From contig CABZLO010000010.1 of the NCBI GenBank assembly GCA_902526595.1, positions 1 to 33,580 of the forward strand: a DNA stretch of 33,580 bases, written 5' to 3'. Below the pieces are notes generated by a model. That model did no database searches. It was not told the DNA's origin and saw only the letters and a list, made by a program, of their open reading frames with translations. The position numbers and the translations under genes are program-made. This DNA is from an uncultured Pelagibacteraceae bacterium. Its GTDB lineage: Bacteria; Pseudomonadota; Alphaproteobacteria; Pelagibacterales; Pelagibacteraceae. Position 1 is the stretch's first letter; every line of letters begins with the position of its first letter. This document shows positions 27,920 to 33,580 of the stretch, piece by piece.

Positions 27920-28388
27920 ACCTAAAGTAAATTTTTGTTAAATTAATAGTTAATAATAAAGAAATTATTATATTGTAGCTTGTAAGAGATAATCCAAAAA
28001 TTTTAAATGTTACATCTTTGCAACTTATACTCTTTTGTTGTAATTGCTTCAATATTTCGTCTTTATCAATAGTATTTGCTCCTTTTTCAAGATTGCACAA
28101 CAAAGATTCTTGTATAAAACCTTGTTCAATTCCTAAGTGATAAAAAGACAGCATAGTTGCTATAAAAAAAATTATACCCAATGAGAGAATAAAGTATTTT
28201 TCTAATTTATAGTACTTATAATTTATAAGAATAATTAAGATCGCTAAAAAATATGGAATTCTTTCATATAGACAAAGAGAGCAGGGTTGGTGACCAAGTA
28301 TGTGTTCTATAAAGTATGCAGATATTAAGGCAATTAAGCTTATTAAAAATATAGCTATGAATAAATTTTTTTTACTAAGATTAAACAT
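27903..28388 (-). CDS. dsbB: Disulfide bond formation protein DsbB
   Basis: Inner-membrane quinone reductase that reoxidises DsbA. 161 aa with four hydrophobic helices. First periplasmic Cys pair is C36-x2-C39 (CSLC) followed by the family's LYERIPYF; the second pair lies in the second periplasmic loop (LLCN and SISCKD). No dsbA is in the window. Overlaps the YqaA-like gene by 8 nt upstream and coq7 downstream. Confidence 0.92.
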   Translation of the reverse strand: MFNLSKKNLFIAIFLISLIALISAYFIEHILGHQPCSLCLYERIPYFLAILIILINYKYYKLEKYFILSLGIIFFIATMLSFYHLGIEQGFIQESLLCNLEKGANTIDKDEILKQLQQKSISCKDVTFKIFGLSLTSYNIIISLLLTINLTKIYFRYEENR

Positions 28389-28986
28389 TAAATTTATAAA
28401 ATAAGAATATTATTATGAATATAATAACAATTAATATCCCTAAAATGGTAAACCATTTTGATCCATGCTTGTCCATGAATTCAGTAAATAAATGTCCAAA
28501 TTTATAAGATAAGTAAGAAATAATAAAAAACCTTAGACTTCTAGAAATTAGACTTACAAGGATAAATATAAATAAATTAAAACCAATTAATCCACTAGCT
28601 ATCGTGAAAGCTTTATAAGGGAGAGGAGTAAAACCTGCTAAAAAAAGTATACTGAGCCATGCTAGGAGGCCCTCTCCAATAGATAGACTATTTTTTAATT
28701 TTTCGACTTTATTTTCATATCCATAAAATTCTATTACATCAAAGGCTAATTCATAAAAAAATGATCCTAAGAAGTATCCAAAAACACCTCCTAAAACAGA
28801 AAAAATAGATGCTATCAAAAATATTTTTACGTAATTTCTTTTCTTTGCTATGACCATAGGCACAATCATTACATCTGGAGGTATAGGAAAAAATGAACTT
28901 TCGACAAACGAAACTAAACCTAAATAAAAGTTTGAGCTTTTATGTGATGCTAAATCTAAACATTTTCTGTAGAGAGTTTGAAACAT
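28381..28986 (-). CDS. YqaA/DedA-family membrane protein
   Basis: 201 aa with four to five hydrophobic segments. The SNARE-associated/DedA-like features are present: FVESSFFPIPPDVMIVPMV near the N-terminus, GYFLGSFFYE, and FTPLPYKAFTIASGLIG in the second half. Closest to the YqaA subgroup (COG1238). DedA-type proteins are linked to lipid carrier or phospholipid translocation; the role of the YqaA branch is less defined. First gene of the yqaA-dsbB-coq7 operon, divergent from tRNA-Leu. Confidence 0.85.
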   Translation of the reverse strand: MFQTLYRKCLDLASHKSSNFYLGLVSFVESSFFPIPPDVMIVPMVIAKKRNYVKIFLIASIFSVLGGVFGYFLGSFFYELAFDVIEFYGYENKVEKLKNSLSIGEGLLAWLSILFLAGFTPLPYKAFTIASGLIGFNLFIFILVSLISRSLRFFIISYLSYKFGHLFTEFMDKHGSKWFTILGILIVIIFIIIFLFYKFNV

Positions 28987-29048
28987 TTTTTGGTTTTAAT
29001 ATAAATTTAGTTCTTATACTATTTAAATATAATTTAATTCAAATTAGA

Positions 29049-29133
29049 GGGCGAGTGGCGGAACTGGTAGACGCGCACGACTCAAAATCGTGTTTCGCAA
29101 GAAGTGAGAGTTCGATTCTCTCTTCGCCCACCA
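29049..29133 (+). tRNA. tRNA-Leu (anticodon CAA), CCA encoded
   Basis: 85 nt including CCA. Acceptor GGGCGAG pairs with the 3' TTCGCCC (one G-U), discriminator A, then CCA. Anticodon stem CACGA/TCGTG encloses loop CTCAAAA with anticodon CAA (29083-29085), reading UUG. The extra-long variable arm (from TTTCGCAAGAAGTGAG on) marks a class II tRNA. T arm AGAG-TTCGATT-CTCT is intact. No intron. Confidence 0.95.
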
Positions 29134-29139
29134 AAAAGT

Positions 29140-30837
29140 ATGGAAATAAATAAACAAAATAATCTTTTAGAGCTTTTTTATCAGCAATACCTAAAAGAAA
29201 AGCCTGATCAAATTTTTTTGAAATCATTAAAAAATTTAGATGACAAATTCACATGGAAAGATACGTATTTAAATATTTTAAAATTATCTCAAGAATTAAG
29301 TCTATTTATAGAGAATAAAGATCGTTGCTTATTAATTTCAGAAAATAGACCAGAATGGTTAATTACTGATTTAGCAATAATGCTTGCAAAAGGTATCACT
29401 GTTCCAGCATATACGACCTATGTCGAAAGAGATTATGAATATTTAATAGATGATTGTAAACCATCAATTGTAATCGTTTCAGATCATTTACAATATAATA
29501 AAATTAGAAATATAATTAAATCTAAACCTTTCATAAAAAAAATATTATCTTTTGAAGAAATTAAAGATGCAAATGAAGTTGTTTGTGTAAAAAATATTTT
29601 TAAAAAAGAAAATTACCAAGAAAAAAATTTTTTAGACTTAGATATTTCTAGGAAAGATCTTGCCTGTATAATTTACACTTCAGGCACACAAGGAAACCCT
29701 AAAGGTGTCATGTTAAGTCATGGAGGAATATTAAGTAATTGTGAAGGTGCTTTATTTTTACTTAAAGAGTTTATATCAAAAAAAGCCAGGTTTCTAACGT
29801 GGTTACCCTTGTCACACTCATATGAGCACACTGTTCAATTTGTTCAGATAGCGCTAGGCGCCAGGGTCTTTTATGCTGAAAGTATAGATAAGCTCATAAA
29901 AAATATGGGTGAATGTAGTCCTGATATTATGACTGCAGTTCCAAGATTTTATCAGAATTTATATCAAAAAATAAATGCGTCTTTTAATAAAACAAAAGGC
30001 CTTAAAAAATATCTTATTAATAAGATGCTCTTTTTTGGAGAAAGGACTTTATTTAAAAATAAATTATCTATATTTGAAAAAGCACAAAATTTGATTTGTG
30101 AAAAATTAGTTAGAAAAAAAATAAAAGCACAATTTGGTGGTTCTCTGAAGTTATTCATTTCTGGAGGCGGTGCACTGGATAAGGATGTAGGAGTATTTTT
30201 AAATGCCATAGGATTACCCACACTGCAAGGATATGGTTTAACAGAGACTTCTCCAGTTGTTAGCTGTAACCCAAAAGATGATATAAGAATTGATACTGTT
30301 GGACCTGCTTTTGCCTCAAATGAGGTTAAAATAGCAGATGATGGTGAGATCTTGGTTAAGGGTGAAAATGTAATGTTGGGTTATTGGAATAATGATGAGG
30401 AAACCAAAAAAGTTTTAAAAAATGGATGGCTGTATACTGGAGATATTGGTCATTTTGAAAATAAATATTTAAAAATTACAGATAGAAAAAAGGATATTTT
30501 AGTTACTCCTGGAGGAGACAATATTTCGCCAATTAAAATTGAAAATGATTTATTAAAAATTAATTTTGTAGAGCAAACTTTAGTTTATGGGGATAACAGA
30601 CCTTATTTGGTTGCTTTATTAGTTTTAAACAAAGAAAATTCTAACATATCTAACGAGATTATTTTCAAAGAATTAGAAATAGTAAACAAAAAATTATCAA
30701 AAATAGAAAAAATAAAAAAATTTATTGTTATTAAAGATCAATTTACAATTGAAAATGGTTTAATAACTCCAACATTAAAATTAAAAAGATATAAAATTAT
30801 TCAAAAATATAAAAATAATTTAGAAAACCTTTATTAA
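29140..30837 (+). CDS. Long-chain acyl-CoA ligase (AMP-forming)
   Basis: ANL-superfamily enzyme that adenylates a fatty acid and loads it on CoA. 565 aa from the ATG at 29140; an earlier ATG at 29104 lies inside tRNA-Leu and is rejected. Motifs: the P-loop YTSGTQGNPKGVM (about 179-191), GYGLTETSP, YTGDIG and the hinge ITDRKKDILVTPGGDNISP. Closest to the FadD15/long-chain class. Only 6 nt after the tRNA, so probably co-transcribed with or promoted through the tRNA gene. Substrate chain length cannot be told from sequence. Confidence 0.92.
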   Translation: MEINKQNNLLELFYQQYLKEKPDQIFLKSLKNLDDKFTWKDTYLNILKLSQELSLFIENKDRCLLISENRPEWLITDLAIMLAKGITVPAYTTYVERDYEYLIDDCKPSIVIVSDHLQYNKIRNIIKSKPFIKKILSFEEIKDANEVVCVKNIFKKENYQEKNFLDLDISRKDLACIIYTSGTQGNPKGVMLSHGGILSNCEGALFLLKEFISKKARFLTWLPLSHSYEHTVQFVQIALGARVFYAESIDKLIKNMGECSPDIMTAVPRFYQNLYQKINASFNKTKGLKKYLINKMLFFGERTLFKNKLSIFEKAQNLICEKLVRKKIKAQFGGSLKLFISGGGALDKDVGVFLNAIGLPTLQGYGLTETSPVVSCNPKDDIRIDTVGPAFASNEVKIADDGEILVKGENVMLGYWNNDEETKKVLKNGWLYTGDIGHFENKYLKITDRKKDILVTPGGDNISPIKIENDLLKINFVEQTLVYGDNRPYLVALLVLNKENSNISNEIIFKELEIVNKKLSKIEKIKKFIVIKDQFTIENGLITPTLKLKRYKIIQKYKNNLENLY

Positions 30838-30955
30838 TTAATTTTTAAAAATGGTTTATTTACCGCATAAACATTAACTTAATTAATAGATTAAAAGTTA
30901 AAAAAAAATAATAAATAAAAAATAATTTTTTAAAATTAAAGTTTTAATTAAAAGT

Positions 30956-30990
30956 TTGACATAACTTATAGAAAAAAATAAAAATATAAT
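30956..30990 (+). promoter_or_regulatory. Promoter-like elements before the Lys-rich mini-gene
   Basis: A perfect TTGACA (30956-30961) and a perfect TATAAT (30985-30990) precede the gene, but the spacing of 23 bp is too long for a simple sigma70 promoter. TATAAT may work with a weaker -35 or the strand may be bent by the A tract between them. The rest of the 199-bp gap from 30838 is nearly pure A/T with no other feature. Confidence 0.4.
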
Positions 30991-30995
30991 AATAT

Positions 30996-31012
30996 CGAAT
31001 CATTTTGATTCG
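30996..31012 (+). repeat. Perfect 17-bp palindrome CGAATCA-TTT-TGATTCG
   Basis: Seven-base arms around a 3-nt centre, 5 bp downstream of TATAAT and 14 nt before the ribosome site. It can be an operator at the transcription start or a small 5'-UTR hairpin. It is the only G/C-containing structure in an otherwise A/T gap, so selection on it is likely. Confidence 0.6.
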
Positions 31013-31036
31013 TTTAACTAAAAAAGGGAGCTAAAG

Positions 31037-31129
31037 ATGCCTAAGAAAAGAAAAAAAGCGGCAAAGAAAACTAAGAAAAAAGCTAAGAAAAAAGCTAAGA
31101 AAAAAGCAAAAAAAAGAAGAAGAAAATAG
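31037..31129 (+). CDS. 30-residue Lys/Ala/Arg-rich basic mini-protein
   Basis: MPKKRKKAAKK, then tandem KKKA units and a KKRRRK end; 24 of 30 residues are Lys or Arg, with no acidic residue. The gene has a clear ribosome site GGGAG (31026-31030, 6 nt before ATG), a promoter-like region, a palindrome in its leader and a strong terminator 20 nt after the stop, so it is very likely a real transcript. The core is three 12-bp repeats (31070-31105). The composition resembles the lysine-rich tails of histone H1-like bacterial proteins and of L34/L36-type small ribosomal proteins, but it matches no ribosomal protein I recognise. Nucleic-acid binding is inference. Confidence 0.75.
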   Translation: MPKKRKKAAKKTKKKAKKKAKKKAKKRRRK

Positions 31130-31148
31130 TAACTTAGTATTCTTTACA

Positions 31149-31193
31149 AAAAACGCTTCTCATTACAGTTTTTGTGTGAGAGGCGTTTTTTTT
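31149..31193. terminator. Bidirectional terminator shared by the mini-gene and carD
   Basis: AACGCTTCTCA (31152-31162) pairs with TGAGAGGCGTT (31177-31187) with a single G-U, 14-nt loop, followed by T8 (31186-31193) and preceded by an A6 run (31148-31153). Plus-strand transcription ends on the T tract. The A run gives the T tract for minus-strand transcription from carD, whose stop codon is at 31192-31194. Confidence 0.9.
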
Positions 31194-32073
31194 ATTCCTC
31201 AATAGGTTCGTCTGTATCAGAAATTGGTTCATCTACTGGAAGTTCAGTAGTAGCTGCTTTAGCAGGTGGTACAGCTTGTACTTGTGTACTCATGTTTCTT
31301 TTTAATGCTTTATCTAATTTTTTTTGAGTATCTTCTACTGATAAATTCAAAATAATCTGAAATTCAGATAAAATTCTTTCATAAGCTTTTTCAAATAGTT
31401 GTCTTTCACTATAAGATTGATCTACCATTAGATCATCACCTTTATTTAAATCTCTAACCACTTCTGCTAATTCATAAATTTTTCCAGACGAAATTTTTGC
31501 TTCATATTCTTGTGCTCGTCTACTCCACATTGATCTTTTTATTTTTGGCTTGCTTTTAAGAATCGAAATACACTTATTAACTTGATTAATAGTTGCCAAG
31601 GGTCTCAAATGAGACTGTTTATTAACTGGTACCATTCCATTTGCTTTATCTTTTTCAAATTTTATAACGTAAGTCTCAACATCAATTCCACCTATATTTA
31701 TTTTTTTAAACTCTATAATTTGTCCAACACCATGTTTGGGATAAACAACATGATCTTTGATTTTGTATTCTCTTTTTTCAGTTTCTTGTTTTTTAACTTT
31801 CTTTATCTCTGGTTTTACTTCGTTCGTTTTAGAGATTCTTAAATTATCAACTTTTGGCTCAGTTGGAGTTACAACTGTTTTTTTATTTGATTTTTTTTTA
31901 GATTTTATTGGAGTTTTTTTTGCAGTTTTTCTTGTTTTTTTTGTAATTATTTTTTTTATTTTTTTTAATTTAAGTTTAGCAATTTTTTTTTTAGTAACCT
32001 TTTTTTTCACTTTTTTTTCAGATTTTCTATTAAAGATTTTCTTTAAAATATTTTTCGTACTTATTTTGCTCAT
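31192..32073 (-). CDS. carD: CarD-family RNA polymerase-interacting regulator with Lys-rich N-terminus
   Basis: CarD/CdnL proteins bind the RNAP beta subunit and stabilise open complexes, notably at rRNA promoters. 293 aa from ATG 32073 (an upstream start at 32115 adds 14 residues). The CarD/TRCF domain begins near residue 103 ([17 protein letters not shown]) and is followed by the helical domain ([43 protein letters not shown]). The first ~95 residues are a Lys-rich disordered extension absent from classical CarD, and the C-terminus is an acidic/Pro tail. Its 5' end overlaps fdxA by 44 nt. End of the helicase-terB-fdxA operon. Confidence 0.88.
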   Translation of the reverse strand: MSKISTKNILKKIFNRKSEKKVKKKVTKKKIAKLKLKKIKKIITKKTRKTAKKTPIKSKKKSNKKTVVTPTEPKVDNLRISKTNEVKPEIKKVKKQETEKREYKIKDHVVYPKHGVGQIIEFKKINIGGIDVETYVIKFEKDKANGMVPVNKQSHLRPLATINQVNKCISILKSKPKIKRSMWSRRAQEYEAKISSGKIYELAEVVRDLNKGDDLMVDQSYSERQLFEKAYERILSEFQIILNLSVEDTQKKLDKALKRNMSTQVQAVPPAKAATTELPVDEPISDTDEPIEE

Positions 32074-32356
32074 TCTTAAATTTTTCGTGATCCGGTGGAG
32101 GATCTTTTTTTGCACTTATGTTAGGCCAGATCTCAGAATATTTTGTGTTAATATCTAACCATTTTTCGCTTCCAGGTTCAGTGTCAGCTTTAATGGCATC
32201 AACTGGGCACTCTGGTTCGCAAACGCCACAATCTATACACTCATCAGGTTTAATTACAAGCATATTTTTTCCTTCATAAAAGCAATCAACCGGGCACACA
32301 TCTACACAGTCAGTTAATTTGCATTTGATACATTTGTCGTTAACAAGATAGGTCAT
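32030..32356 (-). CDS. fdxA: 7Fe ferredoxin (FdxA type)
   Basis: Electron carrier with one [3Fe-4S] and one [4Fe-4S] cluster. 108 aa. Cysteines at 9, 12, 17, 21 and 25 (CIKCKLTDC ... CPVDC) and 40, 43, 46 and 50 ([12 protein letters not shown]) reproduce the Azotobacter FdI pattern, with the conserved C-terminal extension ([15 protein letters not shown]). Adjacent to carD, as in most alphaproteobacteria. Starts in the terB stop with 4 nt overlap. Confidence 0.95.
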   Translation of the reverse strand: MTYLVNDKCIKCKLTDCVDVCPVDCFYEGKNMLVIKPDECIDCGVCEPECPVDAIKADTEPGSEKWLDINTKYSEIWPNISAKKDPPPDHEKFKNEQNKYEKYFKENL

Positions 32357-32769
32357 TTTAAATTTTCATTTTTAATTTTGTTTTTAATATCTCCCATTAT
32401 TTTGTTATCTATATAAAGGAGCCCAGCAAGTCGTCTCATTAAATTAGTCTCATATAAATCAGCATCTTTATTTGAGTATATTATAGCCCAAAGCGCTTCT
32501 ATTATTTTAATTTTTTCATTTTCAGATAAGTTTTTTACTTCTCTTGTAAATTCAAGAATCTGATTTGAATTCTCTTCAATAATTTTTGCCTCTTTAATTG
32601 TGGAAGAAAGATTATCTTTTTTAACTCCTAATTCCAAAAGTGTTTTTTTAATTATTTCTTCTTCATTGATAGTATAATTTTCATCGATTTTTGCCGTATG
32701 GATTAACAAAGCGCCAACTTTAACTAAAAAGTAATAGTCGTTTTTTTTATTATCTTTTTTAAAAAACAT
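32353..32769 (-). CDS. TerB-like (tellurite-resistance TerB fold) protein
   Basis: 138 aa helical, cytoplasmic. C-terminal segment [30 protein letters not shown] has the TerB-family pattern (an acidic D/E-containing loop before the E..L.RR.A.LL helix). COG4103-type TerB proteins are common in alphaproteobacteria and have no established function; tellurite resistance itself is not implied. In other alphaproteobacteria this slot between the SUV3-like helicase and fdxA is often filled by an S4-domain RNA-binding protein. Confidence 0.75.
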   Translation of the reverse strand: MFFKKDNKKNDYYFLVKVGALLIHTAKIDENYTINEEEIIKKTLLELGVKKDNLSSTIKEAKIIEENSNQILEFTREVKNLSENEKIKIIEALWAIIYSNKDADLYETNLMRRLAGLLYIDNKIMGDIKNKIKNENLK

Positions 32770-32774
32770 TATAA

Positions 32775-33580
32775 CTATCCCAGGTTTAAATTTTTTAAAA
32801 CTTCAAAGGGATTTTCTTTTGAAACTTTTTTAATAGAAGCTTTTTTGAATTTTTTAATTGGATTATATTTAAAATATATTTCTTTCTCTTTTTCAAATAC
32901 TTTATAGTTCATTTTTATTAAGAGTTTCTTAAAGTTTTCTTTGCTACATCCTAGTAAATTTAACATCTCTGGGACTACCTTAATCTCATTTTTTTCTTTA
33001 GAATTTAAATTTATTATTAACATAAATAGTCTTTCTAGAATATCTATCCTAACAAAGAATGCGTCAAATTTTTCAAAACCACATAAAAGCATGAAGTTTT
33101 GATTCTTTAAGTCTTTATTGTCTACAAAATTAAGACCAAATGTAGGAGGTTTTAAATTATAAAATTTTTGGTGAAAATTTTTCCACAATAGAGTTCTCAA
33201 AGAAACAGCTTCAGGCTTAATTAACTGATGCAGAAATACATGATACCGTCCAAATTTTACACCTAATTCCCTAAGAATTTTTCTCTCGTTTTGACCTAAA
33301 TTTTTTACATATTCAAAAACTTGTTCTCTCTTTAAGACACCATTATTTTCATAAAGCTGATAAGCTAAAGCTTTTATAGATGGGTTATTTTCTCTAATAT
33401 TTTTTAGATCAATAAGACTCTTTAATACCTCTCTTATTTTTGTTTGAATCCACTTGTAAATATATTCATTTAATTTTTGTTTAGGGCCCTGATCAATTAT
33501 GTCATCTATTATTAAATTAAAATTAGGATTTAGATAATCTAAACCTGTAGAAAGTTTTGCAATGGGAAATTTGTTCCAAT
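32775..33580 (-). CDS. C-terminal part of SUV3-like superfamily II helicase (5' end outside window)
   Basis: The frame is open from the window edge to the stop at 32775, about 268 codons, without the start. Residues near the 5' side (LNEYIYKWIQTKIREV, then NLGQNERKILRELGVKFGRY and HQLIKPEAVSLRTLLW) match the C-terminal region of the alphaproteobacterial SUV3-like ATP-dependent RNA/DNA helicase; the ATPase motifs would lie outside. TTG at 33200 is an internal codon, not the start. First visible gene of the operon with terB, fdxA and carD. Confidence 0.8.
   Translation of the reverse strand, partial: WNKFPIAKLSTGLDYLNPNFNLIIDDIIDQGPKQKLNEYIYKWIQTKIREVLKSLIDLKNIRENNPSIKALAYQLYENNGVLKREQVFEYVKNLGQNERKILRELGVKFGRYHVFLHQLIKPEAVSLRTLLWKNFHQKFYNLKPPTFGLNFVDNKDLKNQNFMLLCGFEKFDAFFVRIDILERLFMLIINLNSKEKNEIKVVPEMLNLLGCSKENFKKLLIKMNYKVFEKEKEIYFKYNPIKKFKKASIKKVSKENPFEVLKNLNLG

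Noticed and set aside
29104-29140. Acyl-CoA ligase starting at the ATG at 29104
   Set aside because: That start lies within the tRNA-Leu T arm; the ATG at 29140 begins the conserved protein.
31070-31105. CRISPR-like or satellite repeat (three 12-bp units)
   Set aside because: Units are adjacent without spacers and encode KKKA repeats in frame with a well-signalled start codon.
31582-32158. Plus-strand open frames rich in Phe/Leu opposite carD and fdxA
   Set aside because: Poly-Phe translation is simply the complement of the Lys-rich carD extension.
32353-32769. Tellurite resistance locus
   Set aside because: Only a lone TerB-like domain; none of TerC, TerD or TerZ is adjacent.

Overview
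This AT-rich window (dense genes, 1-4 nt overlaps, lysine/asparagine/isoleucine-rich proteins) looks like the chromosome of a streamlined alphaproteobacterium. The best match is the SAR11 / Candidatus Pelagibacter group. That assignment rests on protein character, AT content and alphaproteobacterial gene orders (irr next to fabA-fabB-fabI; ubiE-ubiB-coaBC-dut facing mutM; rpsT-dnaA-dnaN; SUV3-like helicase / fdxA / carD). No database search was possible. I see no prophage, insertion sequence, CRISPR array or obvious island.

Layout. 1-6.5 kb (+): translation/RNA operon nusA (5' end cut by the window), infB, rbfA, rpsO, pnp, closed by a hairpin terminator; ylxR and truB, usual members of such operons, are absent. 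6.6-9.7 kb (-): fabA-fabB-fabI, for unsaturated and general fatty acid synthesis, followed by a short AsmA-like membrane-anchored protein. 9.8-12.7 kb (+): a Fur-family regulator of the Irr type, then rubrerythrin, a two-cluster Fe-S (GlpC/HdrD-like) protein and a DUF3501 protein. Palindromes resembling Irr boxes lie in front of both irr and rubrerythrin. 12.7-17.9 kb (-): ubiE-ubiB-coaBC-dut-moeB/thiF-like-SH3 protein, tightly overlapped. 17.9-21.9 kb (+): mutM, rpsT, dnaA, dnaN, with a 306-bp AT-rich gap containing 16-bp-phased repeats before dnaA. 21.9-25.3 kb (-): argH, a small lipoprotein, lysA, plsC. 25.4-29 kb: tlpA-like thioredoxin, a two-TM HIG1-like protein, an alpha/beta-hydrolase esterase, an HNH endonuclease, then coq7, dsbB and a YqaA/DedA-type protein on the minus strand. 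29-30.8 kb (+): tRNA-Leu(CAA) and a long-chain acyl-CoA ligase. 30.8-33.6 kb: a 30-residue Lys/Ala/Arg gene with its own promoter-like sequence and ribosome site, and facing it the minus-strand operon SUV3-like helicase (cut by the window end), TerB-like, 7Fe ferredoxin, CarD. The two share one bidirectional terminator.

Two themes stand out. First, 17.8-25.6 kb carries nine clear single-base frameshifts and one suspected one, all in homopolymer runs and all inside conserved genes. Restoring one base at each of the nine gives full-length frames, so they are most likely sequence errors rather than true pseudogenes. Second, there is an apparent iron/heme-responsive Irr circuit controlling the rubrerythrin / Fe-S protein / DUF3501 operon, which is the best candidate here for an incompletely described system. 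The lysine-rich mini-protein beside a CarD that itself has a histone-tail-like N-terminus is the most unusual small feature.
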